A stretch of 38,537 nt of DNA, from NCBI GenBank assembly GCA_013426795.1, contig JACDZF010000009.1, positions 1-38,537 of the forward strand, in the 5' to 3' direction. Positions 7,900 through 17,042 of the stretch are shown here, piece by piece (position 1 is the stretch's first letter; each line of letters begins with the position of its first letter). Position numbers and translations under genes: made by a program. The DNA is from Desulfocapsa sp. (lineage in GTDB: Bacteria > Desulfobacterota > Desulfobulbia > Desulfobulbales > Desulfocapsaceae). The notes beneath the pieces were generated by a model. That model saw only the letters and a list, made by a program, of their open reading frames with translations. It did no database searches and was not told where the DNA came from.

Positions 7900-9828
7900 T
7901 TAAATCCCGCGCCCTTCCCTGCATTCAATCTGAATTCTGGCGACAAAATCGGCGACCGTCATCTCCGGCAGATTCTTACCGTCTCGCAGGCGCACCGTCA
8001 CCATCCCACTTTCTTTTTCCTTATCCCCGACAATGAGCATATAGGGAGTTTTTGCCATCTGCGCTTCCCTGATTTTGAAGTTCAGCTTCTCGTTGCGCAA
8101 ATCTTTCTCCACCCGCACTCCCAGCTTTCGCAGCTGGGAATAAAGCTGCTCGCAATAGTCTGCCTGGGCATCGGTAATATTTAAAATCCTCGCCTGCACC
8201 GGCGAAAACCAGAGGGGAAAGGCGCCGGCATAATGCTCAATCAGGACACCGATAAAGCGCTCCAGAGAACCCATCAAGGCTCGATGGATCATGATGGGTT
8301 GATGTTCCTGATTATCCGCTCCCGTAAAACGCATGGCAAAGCGCTCCGGAAGATTGAAGTCAACCTGAATGGTGGAACACTGCCAGGAACGACCGAGCTG
8401 GTCCTTGATCTTGATATCAATTTTGGGGCCGTAAAAGACACCTTCTCCGGGATCTACGGAATAGGCCAGTCCTTTTTTCTCCAGGGCCTGTTTCAAGGCC
8501 TCGGTGGCCTTGTCCCAGTTCGCGTCACTGCCCACATATTTTTCGGGACGGGTGGAAAGGTAGATGTCATACTGATCGAAGCCGAAGGTCTGAAGAATCA
8601 GGAGATTTAATTCAAGAATATTGAAGATCTCGTCTTCCAGCTGATCGGGTGTGCAAAAGATATGGGCATCGTCCTGGGTAAAACCCCGCACCCGCAGCAG
8701 CCCGTGCAAGGCCCCGGCACGCTCATAGCGATACACTGTTCCCAGCTCGCACCAGCGAACGGGAAGCTCACGATAACTCCATTTCCGGCTGTTATAGATT
8801 CCGATATGAAAGGGGCAGTTCATCGGCTTGAGCTGATACATGACCTCGTCAATGGCCATGGGTGAGTACATGTTCTCACTGTAAAAATCGAGATGGCCCG
8901 AGGTCTTCCACAAGTCCTGACGCGCTATGTGCGGCGTGTAGAGCAGGTCGTAGTCATGGTTATAATGGGCCTCTTTCCAGTAATCCTCAATCAGCTTCCT
9001 CAGCAGCGCCCCTTTAGGCTGCCAGAGAATAAGGCCCGGCCCGATCTGATCCTGGATGGTGAACAACTCCAGCTCCTTGCCCAGTTTGCGATGGTCCCGT
9101 TTCTTCGCCTCTTCCAGGGTGAACAGGTACTTCTTCAGGGCCTTATCATCAAAGAAGGCGGTCCCGTAAATACGCTGCAGGACATCGTTCTTTGCATTGC
9201 CACGCCAGTAGGCGCCGGCAACCCGTAACAACTTGAAGGCCTTGATCCAGGAGGTATCAGGAAGATGGGGGCCGCGACAGAGATCGACGAACTCATCAAG
9301 CTGATAGGTTGAGACCATATCGGTATCAAGATCGCGGATCAGCTCCACCTTGTATTTTTCCCCCTGCGCCTCAAAAGAGGCAAGGGCGTCACCGGACGTG
9401 ACCTCGCTGCGAACAAAGGGGAGTGCCTTCCGCGCTATCTCCAGCATCCGGGCCTCGATGGTGTCGAGGTCTTCGGGAGTAAAGGTCTTGTCGCAGGAAA
9501 AGTCGTAATAGAAACCATCCTCGATGGCCGGGCCGATGGCGACCTTGACCTCGGCTCCAAAGATATCCCGCACCGCCTGGGCCATGACATGGGCCGTGCT
9601 GTGGCGCAGTATCTCAAGTCCTTCCACCGTATCCATGAGAATGGGCCTGACCACGGCATCTTCCCGCAACAGGGTGCTGAGGTCAACACTCTGTCCATTG
9701 ACGATGGCGGCAACAACAAGCTTGCGCTGCTTATTGGACAGGAGTCTGGCAAGGGCCTCCTGCACGGGGGTCAATGCCGGCAACGAAAGTGTCCTGTCAT
9801 CCTGGAGTGTAACTTGAATATCTGCCAT
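7900..9828 (-). CDS. thrS: Threonyl-tRNA synthetase
   Basis: Class II synthetase that charges tRNA-Thr and edits Ser-tRNA. The 642-residue protein is full length with all domains in order: an N-terminal TGS domain (about 1-62), the editing domain with the HSTAHVMAQA motif (about residue 76), the catalytic core with zinc-ligand Cys in KPMNCPFHI and the following RYERAGALHGLLRVRGFTQDDAHIF, and the C-terminal anticodon-binding domain (LGVRVEKDLRNEKLNFKIREAQ). It is the promoter-proximal gene of the thrS-infC-rpmI-rplT-pheST-ihfA block, with 168 nt to the proposed infC start. Confidence 0.98.
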   Translation of the reverse strand: MADIQVTLQDDRTLSLPALTPVQEALARLLSNKQRKLVVAAIVNGQSVDLSTLLREDAVVRPILMDTVEGLEILRHSTAHVMAQAVRDIFGAEVKVAIGPAIEDGFYYDFSCDKTFTPEDLDTIEARMLEIARKALPFVRSEVTSGDALASFEAQGEKYKVELIRDLDTDMVSTYQLDEFVDLCRGPHLPDTSWIKAFKLLRVAGAYWRGNAKNDVLQRIYGTAFFDDKALKKYLFTLEEAKKRDHRKLGKELELFTIQDQIGPGLILWQPKGALLRKLIEDYWKEAHYNHDYDLLYTPHIARQDLWKTSGHLDFYSENMYSPMAIDEVMYQLKPMNCPFHIGIYNSRKWSYRELPVRWCELGTVYRYERAGALHGLLRVRGFTQDDAHIFCTPDQLEDEIFNILELNLLILQTFGFDQYDIYLSTRPEKYVGSDANWDKATEALKQALEKKGLAYSVDPGEGVFYGPKIDIKIKDQLGRSWQCSTIQVDFNLPERFAMRFTGADNQEHQPIMIHRALMGSLERFIGVLIEHYAGAFPLWFSPVQARILNITDAQADYCEQLYSQLRKLGVRVEKDLRNEKLNFKIREAQMAKTPYMLIVGDKEKESGMVTVRLRDGKNLPEMTVADFVARIQIECREGRGI

Positions 9829-10126
9829 TGAAGGTGAAAAGGAGGATTCAGTGTATATTTAAAAAAATAAAGGCCCGGGGGATGCCATTGAGTGGCCGCA
9901 TCCAGCCTGGAACCAGGTCTTCAGATATTGCCGGGACAGATGTCCATGGCCGGACGCCGCGTCCAAAAAAAACCACAGAACAGAGTGATGCTTTTTAGAG
10001 TGCGGCATAAAAAACCGTCAATGAAACGGCGGGATAAAAACCTGGCCCGTTTCATAACGGTCTCTAAAAATAAAGGCCAAAGAAGAAACGAAAGGCAATG
10101 CCTCCGTTTTTCTTCAGCCTTATCTC
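9829..10126 (-). promoter_or_regulatory. Leader region of thrS
   Basis: About 300 nt between tRNA-Val and thrS without a supportable gene. On the minus strand it holds a 9-bp inverted repeat (ATGAAACGG...CCGTTTCAT) and, nearer thrS, a small GGATGC/GCATCC hairpin followed by CCCGGGCC and a T-rich run. These could form an attenuator. No T-box consensus is visible. Confidence 0.35.
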
Positions 10127-10201
10127 TGGTAGGCGCGGGCGGTTTCGAACCGCCGACTTCTACCATGTCAAGGTAGCGCTCTCCCACTGAGCTACGCGCC
10201 T
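10127..10201 (-). tRNA. tRNA-Val, anticodon GAC
   Basis: A 75-nt cloverleaf on the minus strand with encoded CCA. The acceptor stem pairs AGGCGCG with CGCGCCT. The anticodon stem CTACC/GGTAG carries the loop TTGACAT, giving GAC. The T arm is GGCGGTTCGAAACCGCC. It sits between recR and thrS and may be the first transcribed element of the thrS operon. Confidence 0.95.
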
Positions 10202-10252
10202 GTAAAAAATATTGCGGGGATTTCCGTGTGCCAAAGAGGCTTAAAACATTTT

Positions 10253-10281
10253 CAAATAACAGGAAACAGCTTGCCTGTCAA
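10253..10281 (-). promoter_or_regulatory. Sigma-70-type promoter upstream of tRNA-Val
   Basis: On the minus strand TTGACA (10276-10281) is followed after 17 bp by TATTTG (10253-10258), about 50 nt before the tRNA. It could drive tRNA-Val alone or tRNA-Val plus thrS. The -35 is perfect and the -10 weak. Confidence 0.45.
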
Positions 10282-10330
10282 GAAAAAATAGAACTTCCCC
10301 AGGGTCCAAGCCTTCCATTTTCAGCAAAAA

Positions 10331-10954
10331 TTATTCCGCGTTGGTCCTTGCTTCAATGGCTCTGGACAGAGTATGGCGATCGGCATATTTGATATCCATT
10401 CCCATGGGAATTCCGCAGGCCAGCCGGGTGACGGAGACCCCTCTCCCATGCAGCAAATCAATCAAAAATGATGCCGTGGCCTCGCCGGGAACGGTGGAAC
10501 TGGTGGCAATAAGGACTTCACGGACAAGTCCGCCGGCAATCCTCGCCATCAGCTCATCGACCTTGATCTCCCCCGGCCCGATGCCATCCATGGGCGAGAG
10601 AACACCATGCAGAATATGATAATGGCCCTGAAAACTACCGGTCTTTTCTATGGCGAGTAGATCTCCGGGTTGTTCAACCACACAGATTATTGCCCCGTTT
10701 CTGCGGGTATCCGAACAGATTCCACAGGGATCAGTTTCTGAAAAGGTGAAGCAGCAGGAACAGAGCTGAATAGCATCGTGCAGCTCTGAGAGGGCTGACG
10801 CCAGCTCACGGGCCTCAGCCCGGGAACTGCGCAGGATATTCATGGCCAGCCGGGCTGCCGTCTTGTTACCGATACCGGGCAAACGGCTTAAATCCCGGAT
10901 CAGCCGGTCAAGGGCGGGAGGAACAATCTGCACGACAGGATTCCTTTCAGCCAA
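10331..10954 (-). CDS. recR: Recombination mediator protein RecR
   Basis: Works with RecO and RecF to load RecA on gapped DNA. The 207-residue protein has the family layout: an N-terminal helix-hairpin-helix (LIRDLSRLPGIGNKTAARLA), a four-Cys zinc motif (CSCCFTFSETDPCGICSD), a Toprim domain (ICVVEQPGDLLAIEKTG and GVLSPMDGIGPGEI), and a C-terminal Walker-like segment (VTRLACGIPMGMDIKYAD). Its start overlaps the end of ybaB by 8 nt, and the dnaX-ybaB-recR order is a conserved operon. Confidence 0.97.
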   Translation of the reverse strand: MAERNPVVQIVPPALDRLIRDLSRLPGIGNKTAARLAMNILRSSRAEARELASALSELHDAIQLCSCCFTFSETDPCGICSDTRRNGAIICVVEQPGDLLAIEKTGSFQGHYHILHGVLSPMDGIGPGEIKVDELMARIAGGLVREVLIATSSTVPGEATASFLIDLLHGRGVSVTRLACGIPMGMDIKYADRHTLSRAIEARTNAE

Positions 10955-11267
10955 ACATGCTGGAAAGACCGGGAAGGTTGAGCCCGCCGGTCAATTTGCC
11001 CATTTCGGCACTGCCCAGCTCCCTGGCCTTGCGAAGGGCCTCATTGCTTGCCGCCACGATCAGATCCTGAAGCATCTCCGCTTCATTTTCCACGATCAGG
11101 GCCCGCTCAATGACAATGGAGAGGATCTCACCCTTGCCATTGGCCGTCACCGTCACCATGTTCCCACCGGCACTTGCGGTGACTTTCTTAAGGGCAAGCT
11201 CTTCCTGAATTCGAGCCATATTCTGTTGAAACTGCTGGGCCTGCTGCATAATGCTGTTCATGTCCAT
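10947..11267 (-). CDS. ybaB: Nucleoid-associated protein, YbaB/EbfC family
   Basis: A 106-residue DNA-binding protein of the YbaB/EbfC family, usually a dimer that coats DNA. The long N-terminal helix (NSIMQQAQQFQQNMARIQEEL), the central strands (VTVTANGKGEILSIVIE) and the second helix (MLQDLIVAASNEALRKARE) match the family, and the Gly/Leu/Met-rich tail ending SSMFG is typical. It lies 30 nt after dnaX and overlaps recR, so the three genes form one operon. Confidence 0.95.
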   Translation of the reverse strand: MDMNSIMQQAQQFQQNMARIQEELALKKVTASAGGNMVTVTANGKGEILSIVIERALIVENEAEMLQDLIVAASNEALRKARELGSAEMGKLTGGLNLPGLSSMFG

Positions 11268-11297
11268 ACGCTATCCCTCAATAAAAACGGTATGCTC

Positions 11298-13130
11298 TTA
11301 TCTGAATCGTGCCCCTACCCGGATATCTCCAATCTGGCCGTTAAATATTTCAGCGGTCATCAAGACCACGGGATCATTGGCCAACTGATGCCGCTCTTTC
11401 AGCGGGCTTGGCTGACCTTCCCTGGTCTCTCCACATCTGTTATCCGGAAGGACAAACCGGACTGAAAGATCTTTTTGAAAAAAATCAAGAACATGCTCCG
11501 CTACCTTTCGTTTGTTTTCCTCTTTGCAGAGCAGGGTGCAATTGGCAGAATCACCATAGGAGAGAAGGAGCTCGTCCCCCTGCTCCCTGGCGGAGTCGGC
11601 CCGCTGGAGATCCTGGGCCATCCACACCGATCGTTCACGCACATAGGCAATAAAATCCATCCAGTCCCGGCGCACATTGCGCTGATGGGGTTCTACGCGG
11701 GGAATCTGTTTCGTGCCCTGGATCTCCTCTGAATGGCCAGGAGGCGTCTCGCTGGGCTCTTCAAGATACTGTGCCCCTGCCCCATCCTCTTGCTCCGCGC
11801 CCTGTGCCTGTGCCAATGGCTCGGAAGAGATTGCGAGATTGACCGGCTCTAGAGGCGGCGGGACGGGCTCCATGGGCGGCTCGGCACCAGCCTTGCCGTC
11901 AACCTCAGGGGGTTCTGAGAGGTTTTTTTTTACCATTCCCGAAACGCTGCCCTTTTCTCCCGCAGCCATCTGGCCATCATCCTGAATGCTGTTGCTGGCA
12001 AGCAGGCTGTCCAGCCGGGAAAGCAGGGTGACCACCGGCGTTACCTGGTGGCTCTCGATGAGCTTGAGAAAGGTGGTTTCCAGGGCCAGTCGGGGTTGGC
12101 TCGAATACCGCATCTGCTCCACCCCCTGCATCAGAAGGGTCAGCTGCATATGCAGGGTCTGCAGGGAATAGCCCAGCGCCAGCTCCTGAAAGAGGGCTAA
12201 TTCCGACGGGGAAATATCCAGCAACTCGTCACAGCCCTGGATCTTGCACAGGATCAGGGTTCGAAAACAGCCGAGCAGATCGGTGGTAAAACGCTTCAGG
12301 TCCATACCATAGGAGAAGGTCTCCTCCAGCGCCTGAAGGGCCACGGCGGAGTTCTGTTCCAGCAGGGCCCGCGTCAACCTGAGAAGAACCTCCCGGCTGA
12401 CCAGACCAAGCACCTGGACCACATCATCGGTGCTGATATTTTTTTCACCAAAGGAAAAGACCTGATCCAGCAAACTGAGCCCGTCACGCACAGAACCGTC
12501 TGCCTCACGGACAATTAAATCCAGGGCGCCCTGCTCAATCTGCACCCCTTCCGCCACAGCAAGGCCCTGCAGATGACGGCCAAGCTCCACCGGTGCCACC
12601 CGTTGTAACTCATAGCGCTGACAACGGGAAAGGATGGTGATGGGGATCTTGTGCAGCTCGGTGGTGGCAAACATGAAATAGACATGGGTGGGCGGTTCTT
12701 CCAGGGTCTTGAGCAGGGCGTTGAAGGCCTCGTTGGTGAGCATGTGCACTTCATCGATGATGATAATCCGAAACCTGGAGGATGTGGGCAGAAAGCGGAT
12801 TTTCTCCTTGAGTTCCCGGATTTCCTGGATACCGCGATTGGACGCGCCGTCAATCTCATAGAGATCAAGGGAGGAACCAGCGGTGATGGTTCGGCAGGAT
12901 TCACAGAGATTACAGGGATTCTCGGCCGGTGCCTGTTCACAGTTGATGGCCTTGGCCATGATTCTGGCGAGAGTGGTCTTGCCGACACCGCGAACCCCGG
13001 AGAAAAGAATGGCATGGGCCACCCGGTTACGGATCAGGCTGTTTTGCAGGGTCTTTACCACTGGACGCTGGCCGACGACCTCTTCAAAGGTCTGAGGACG
13101 TGCTTTTCTGGCAAGGACCAAATAGGACAT
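11298..13130 (-). CDS. dnaX: DNA polymerase III gamma/tau subunit
   Basis: Clamp-loader ATPase of the replicative polymerase. In the 610-residue protein the AAA+ domain has Walker A (SGVRGVGKTTLAR, about residues 44-56), a four-Cys zinc module (CEQAPAENPCNLCESC), a Walker B (IIIIDEVHM) and the sensor region ATTELHKIPITILSRCQ. The C-terminal half contains a low-complexity linker rich in Pro/Glu (about 400-475) before a tau-like domain. I see no evident programmed frameshift site, but the sequence was not scanned exhaustively. The gene starts about 85 nt downstream of the SRP RNA. Confidence 0.96.
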   Translation of the reverse strand: MSYLVLARKARPQTFEEVVGQRPVVKTLQNSLIRNRVAHAILFSGVRGVGKTTLARIMAKAINCEQAPAENPCNLCESCRTITAGSSLDLYEIDGASNRGIQEIRELKEKIRFLPTSSRFRIIIIDEVHMLTNEAFNALLKTLEEPPTHVYFMFATTELHKIPITILSRCQRYELQRVAPVELGRHLQGLAVAEGVQIEQGALDLIVREADGSVRDGLSLLDQVFSFGEKNISTDDVVQVLGLVSREVLLRLTRALLEQNSAVALQALEETFSYGMDLKRFTTDLLGCFRTLILCKIQGCDELLDISPSELALFQELALGYSLQTLHMQLTLLMQGVEQMRYSSQPRLALETTFLKLIESHQVTPVVTLLSRLDSLLASNSIQDDGQMAAGEKGSVSGMVKKNLSEPPEVDGKAGAEPPMEPVPPPLEPVNLAISSEPLAQAQGAEQEDGAGAQYLEEPSETPPGHSEEIQGTKQIPRVEPHQRNVRRDWMDFIAYVRERSVWMAQDLQRADSAREQGDELLLSYGDSANCTLLCKEENKRKVAEHVLDFFQKDLSVRFVLPDNRCGETREGQPSPLKERHQLANDPVVLMTAEIFNGQIGDIRVGARFR

Positions 13131-13215
13131 GGAGGCTCTTCAGGAAGACGACGGAGTTTTTCTATCGCGGGACAATGGCAGCCCGGACACTTGAACTAAG
13201 GGATTTAAAAAAAAT

Positions 13216-13316
13216 GATAGCCGAGCACCCTGTGGCACACAATGAGGGTCATTACCGTTGCTTCCTTCCGAATCTGGCGGGGTTCATGAATCGTTGCTGC
13301 ACAGGACCCGGCTATC
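13216..13316 (-). ncRNA. ffs: Signal recognition particle RNA (4.5S type)
   Basis: Small bacterial SRP RNA that binds Ffh for co-translational targeting. On the minus strand the terminal stem GATAGCCG/CGGCTATC closes a rod of about 101 nt. The apical domain carries the conserved loop TTCGGAAGGAAGCA with opposing internal-loop bases, the hallmark of domain IV. A T-run follows the closing stem and forms a terminator. Location beside dnaX is common. Ends are estimated from base pairing. Confidence 0.92.
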
Positions 13317-13411
13317 AAACCGGAATCCATGGGATCTGTGTGGGACAGAAAGAGAGAAATTTTTTCAACAGCAATCAGGAGCTTTCCCTATCTTTCATTT
13401 TTGAAAGGATT

Positions 13412-13440
13412 TATATACCCGCTCCCGGCCCCATCGTCAA
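13412..13440 (-). promoter_or_regulatory. Strong sigma-70-type promoter upstream of ffs
   Basis: On the minus strand TTGACG (13435-13440), a 17-bp spacer and TATATA (13412-13417) form a near-consensus promoter about 95 nt upstream of the SRP RNA. It could make a precursor processed to ffs, and could read on into dnaX-ybaB-recR if the ffs terminator leaks. Nothing else is evident between here and the glycosyltransferase stop. Confidence 0.6.
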
Positions 13441-13559
13441 GAAAATTTGACGACGAAAAGACAAAACAGCATCCTGAAACAAACTCATCACCAGACTCTC
13501 GGATACGGCATCACAAGCCCGGAGGAGATTTCAACCACCTCCAACCAAGCCCTGAAAAC

Positions 13560-14720
13560 CTAGAGCAGTGACTGATTCTCCCGCCGCAATTCCTCCAGGG
13601 AATAATGGCTGCCCCGCCAGAAGATGCCCTTATACTTCAAGGTCATGAAGATGGCCCGAAGAATGGTATAAACGGTGAGATATGGGGTAATAAGGGCTGC
13701 CGGGACAAGCCACAGGGAAAAGCCGGAAGACCTGACCGCCAGCCCAAAGAAAACAAGTCGCAGCACCACATTCAGGGAAAAAAACAGGCGGGCCGGGCCA
13801 TGGCTGAACAGTATCCCCCATTGGGGGAGAATGGTGAGCAGCACGATGCCCGCGACTCCACTCAGGGCCAGAGCCGTGTTGTAATTGGCGAGGGCAAAGA
13901 TGTTTTTCATCAGGCCGTCAATCATGGCGCCGGTGGACTCATACCAGCTGACGGTCACAAAATCGTAGCCACTGAGACATTCCTGGCGTAATCCCGCATC
14001 CTTGACGCACTTGCCCAGCATCAGATCATCAATGGGATGGGCCCTGATCGCCCCATGCCCGCCCACCCCTTCATAGGCCGAACGGCGGATCATATTGAAC
14101 GCGCCAACCCCCATAAAACGGCGGCTTTTGGGATTGGCTGCCAGCCAGGGTTTGAACAGCATGAAAAGCCCGCTGCCCGCATCGAGAATAAAGGCATTGA
14201 GCAGCCAGCCTTTGGCCTTATTTCTGAACAGAAGGCAGAGGTGATCCAGCCCGGCCTGCTCAAGGCGCTGCACGGCCCGGGCAATGGTGTCGGCTGCCAT
14301 ATGAATATCAGCATCGGTGAAAAGGAGAATCTCGCCCCCAGCCAGGGCAGCCCCACGATGCAGGGCATGGGGTTTTCCCAGCCAGCCATCCGGCAGGACA
14401 TCGATATCGAGGACAATCAGCCGCGGTTGACGCTGCTGTATCTCGCGCAGGATCTCTCCAGTGCCATCCGTTGAGCGGTCATTGACCACGATAATCTCAA
14501 GCTGTCCGTAATCCTGGGCAAGCAGGGTGGCAAGGGCCGGGGCAATGGTCGCCGCCTCGTTGCAGGCAGGGACTATGACCGAGACCCGCGGTTGATCCGC
14601 TCCGATTATCGGGACAATATCACTCAGGCTGACCAGCCGGCGACTGCCCTGGATAATATCTATTATGAACCAGCAGAGGACAAGAAAGGGAAGAACGGCA
14701 AGCACCAGCAACAATTCCAT
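13560..14720 (-). CDS. Membrane-anchored family 2 glycosyltransferase
   Basis: A 386-residue GT-A fold enzyme with an N-terminal membrane segment (about residues 2-22) and two or three hydrophobic segments at the C-terminus (about 285-370). The catalytic domain shows VSVIVPACNEAATIAP, VVNDRSTDGT, the metal-binding DxD at Asp136/Asp138 (LLFTDADIHM), and a later HPIDDLMLGK motif likely holding the catalytic base. The architecture resembles carotenoid/hopanoid-type transferases (CrtQ or HpnI class), which act on lipid acceptors at the cytoplasmic membrane, but the donor and acceptor cannot be read from the sequence. It stands apart from the polysaccharide locus and has no partner genes beside it. 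Confidence 0.85.
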   Translation of the reverse strand: MELLLVLAVLPFLVLCWFIIDIIQGSRRLVSLSDIVPIIGADQPRVSVIVPACNEAATIAPALATLLAQDYGQLEIIVVNDRSTDGTGEILREIQQRQPRLIVLDIDVLPDGWLGKPHALHRGAALAGGEILLFTDADIHMAADTIARAVQRLEQAGLDHLCLLFRNKAKGWLLNAFILDAGSGLFMLFKPWLAANPKSRRFMGVGAFNMIRRSAYEGVGGHGAIRAHPIDDLMLGKCVKDAGLRQECLSGYDFVTVSWYESTGAMIDGLMKNIFALANYNTALALSGVAGIVLLTILPQWGILFSHGPARLFFSLNVVLRLVFFGLAVRSSGFSLWLVPAALITPYLTVYTILRAIFMTLKYKGIFWRGSHYSLEELRRENQSLL

Positions 14721-15070
14721 GGCGGACTCAATACGATAAAATTTTCAGGGTCAAGGCCATAGCCTCAAGAAAAACCTGGAACCAAAGGCAATGCTGTTTT
14801 TCGCAAGCCGCAACGGCACACAGTTTCAGCCGATTTTCTTTGAACCTCAAGGTTTTGCCCTGTCTCTCGACTTTTTCCAGGAGAGTATAAATACCATAAC
14901 AGACGGAATCAAATTTTATTCGTCCAATCTGATCCACCTTGTGGATTATTCAAGGCAGATCCCATTCTTGTTGAGAATTTCAAGTCTTGATGGTAAATAA
15001 ATGCGAAATTCCAAGCTAAAACGAACCTCACTGAGAGCCTTTCAGCCCCTTTTCCAATTTCCCGGCAACC
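14721..15070. other. Divergent intergenic region
   Basis: About 350 nt between the divergently oriented glycosyltransferase and the protease, so promoters for both should lie here. Both strands have short open frames of about 70 codons (14728-14937 minus, ending 7 nt before the glycosyltransferase; 14791-15000 plus). Neither has a recognisable motif or convincing ribosome site. I do not call them genes. Confidence 0.4.
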
Positions 15071-16270
15071 ATGAATGACAACCACGACCCGTCGGCAGAG
15101 CCCGTGAACCAGAACAGAATCCGCTGCCCCAAGTGTCAGCATGAACAGGATGGGCAGATTGAGTGCGAGGCCTGCGGGATTATTTTTGCCCAGTACAATC
15201 GGTTTCTACTGAAGCAGAAGGAACAGAAAGAGCAGGAAGAACTGCTGCTCTTTGAACAACAGGGGCAACAGAAATCCAGCGGCCGCCCTTACCAGGCGGC
15301 TATCCTGGTCATCGCCACGGCCGCCGTCACCTGGTATTTCAGCGGATGGAAACCACAGCACCAGACACCGTCTCCTGTCACGGTGGAGCAGACAAACAGC
15401 GCGACCGTCCCCCAACGCGGCTCTGAGCGCCAGACTTCCGCCCCATCCCCGAGACCTGTTCACCAAGATGTCGAAACTCCCGCAGCCAGTCCGGGTGCCA
15501 TCGAGTACGCCCGCAAGGCCACGGTTTCCGTTGAAACCCCTTGGGGACAAGGCTCAGGTTTTTTTGTGAAAGAAAATTACATAGTGACCAACAAGCATGT
15601 GGTGGAACTCAATCAGGAGGAACTGAAAAAAAAACGGACCAAGGTTGAAACCGATCTGAAGATGATCGAGCTTGAAAAGGAAAAAATCGGAGAGATGCGT
15701 CAAAAAATGCAGGAACTGCCGGAGGGGCCAACCCGAAAGCAGTTGGCAATTATCATTCAACAACATGAAGAAGATCTCAGAAAAATCCTGCCGCTGGTCG
15801 AGCAGGCTGAAAAGAGATTAAAAGCACTGATGCGGACCATCCATCCGGAAGACATCAAGATCATCCTGGCGGACGGCTCGGAACAGACTGCCAACGCCCT
15901 TATGCTCAGCGACAAGCACGATCTGGCCCTGCTCTCACTGTATGTCAACGACCAGCCTTTTTTAAAGCGCCCACCACAGAATAGCCCGATCCAGCAGGGC
16001 GACAAGGTCTATACCATCGGCAACCCCATGGGACTGAGGAACACGGTGACCGCCGGGATCTTTTCCGGCTACCGGAAACGGGAACCCGACGGCACCAGGT
16101 TCCTCCAGACCGATGCCCCGATCAACCCCGGCAACAGCGGCGGCCCGCTGATCGACGAGAGGGGCTACGTCTGCGGGATCAACACCATGATTCTCCAGGG
16201 CACTGAGGGAATCGGATTTGCCATTCCCATCGAGACGGTGTACGAGGAATTTCAATCATCCCTGTATTAA
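15071..16270 (+). CDS. Membrane-anchored trypsin-like serine protease with zinc ribbon and coiled-coil insert
   Basis: A 399-residue protein related to HtrA/Deg peptidases but lacking a PDZ domain. Order of parts: a CxxC...CxxC zinc ribbon (Cys19, 22, 32, 35), a charged Glu/Gln-rich segment, one membrane helix (about 75-90), a Pro/Ser/Thr-rich linker, then the protease fold with His176 (VTNKHVV), Asp284 (DKHDLALL) and Ser356 (NPGNSGGPL). Between His and Asp lies a heptad-like charged insertion (about 182-256), predicted as a coiled coil, that standard HtrA domains lack. The topology suggests a cytoplasmic zinc ribbon and a periplasmic protease, perhaps sensing or processing envelope proteins. 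The substrate is unknown. Confidence 0.87.
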   Translation: MNDNHDPSAEPVNQNRIRCPKCQHEQDGQIECEACGIIFAQYNRFLLKQKEQKEQEELLLFEQQGQQKSSGRPYQAAILVIATAAVTWYFSGWKPQHQTPSPVTVEQTNSATVPQRGSERQTSAPSPRPVHQDVETPAASPGAIEYARKATVSVETPWGQGSGFFVKENYIVTNKHVVELNQEELKKKRTKVETDLKMIELEKEKIGEMRQKMQELPEGPTRKQLAIIIQQHEEDLRKILPLVEQAEKRLKALMRTIHPEDIKIILADGSEQTANALMLSDKHDLALLSLYVNDQPFLKRPPQNSPIQQGDKVYTIGNPMGLRNTVTAGIFSGYRKREPDGTRFLQTDAPINPGNSGGPLIDERGYVCGINTMILQGTEGIGFAIPIETVYEEFQSSLY

Positions 16271-16283
16271 CCCCACGGGATAA

Positions 16284-16339
16284 GCGCCTTTCGCAGATTC
16301 TATTCTTGCAAGAAAACAAGAAAACAATCTGTAAGGCAC
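16284..16339 (+). repeat. Palindromic dispersed repeat, copy B
   Basis: A 56-nt imperfect hairpin just after the protease stop, matching the reverse complement of 1-55: CGCCTTTCGCAGATTCT on the left, AATCTGTAAGGCAC on the right, with a diverged centre. Two copies in 38 kb suggest a genome-wide small repeat. It may also end transcription of the protease gene. Confidence 0.7.
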
Positions 16340-16478
16340 TCAATGGCCTCATTTTTTTTGACCAAGCCTGGCATACCGCCGGCAGAGGTATTATACTTCG
16401 GAAAGGTCTGGACAAAACAGAGCGTCCTTGCCATCGCGACCCATCACTCATTCACCCTTTAACAGAGAGGACATACCC

Positions 16479-17042
16479 ATGGCTCAGATAACACTCCAGG
16501 GAAACCCCATTCAAACCATCGGCACCCTGCCCGCCCTCAAAGACAAGGCCCCACGTTTTACCTTGACCAAGACCGATCTTTCCGACGGTACGCTTCAGGA
16601 ATATGGTGGAAAAACCGTTGTTCTGAACATCTTCCCCAGCATCGACACCTCCGTCTGCGCGGCATCGGTGCGGCGGTTCAACAAGGAAGCAGGCGAGCTC
16701 GTCAACACTGTGGTCCTCTGTATATCCGCCGATCTTCCCTTCGCCCACCAGCGCTTCTGTGAAGTTGAAGGCTTGAAGAATGTCATCGCCCTGTCCAGTT
16801 TTCGCGCCCCTGATTTCGGCAAGGACTACGGGGTCACGATAACCAGCCCCCCCTTGGCAGGCCTGCTCTCCCGGGCCATAGTGGTTATCGACCCGGCCGG
16901 CAATATCGCCTATACCGAGCAGGTCCCGGAGATCACCCAGGAACCTGACTACGAGGCGGCCCTTGCCTTGCTCCGCGCCCTCTCTTCCAAGTTGGCGCAG
17001 ACTCCCGCCTGTGGCTGCAAACAGGACTGTGGCTGCAAGTAG
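16479..17042 (+). CDS. tpx: Thiol peroxidase (Tpx, atypical 2-Cys peroxiredoxin) with Cys-rich C-terminal tail
   Basis: Reduces hydroperoxides using thioredoxin as electron donor. The ATG at 16479 gives [15 protein letters not shown] and 187 residues, against about 165-170 for the family. The peroxidatic Cys60 sits in [16 protein letters not shown], and the resolving Cys94 in the RFCEVEGL segment, as in E. coli Tpx. The rest ([16 protein letters not shown] and DYEAALALL) is canonical. The odd part is a C-terminal tail with two CxC pairs (Cys178/180 and Cys184/186), reminiscent of small metal or thiol motifs. The gene has an AGAGAGG ribosome site and appears monocistronic. Confidence 0.94.
   Translation: MAQITLQGNPIQTIGTLPALKDKAPRFTLTKTDLSDGTLQEYGGKTVVLNIFPSIDTSVCAASVRRFNKEAGELVNTVVLCISADLPFAHQRFCEVEGLKNVIALSSFRAPDFGKDYGVTITSPPLAGLLSRAIVVIDPAGNIAYTEQVPEITQEPDYEAALALLRALSSKLAQTPACGCKQDCGCK

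Noticed and set aside
9829-10126. T-box riboswitch upstream of thrS
   Set aside because: No T-box consensus (AGGGTGG-type) and no specifier loop visible; only simple hairpins.
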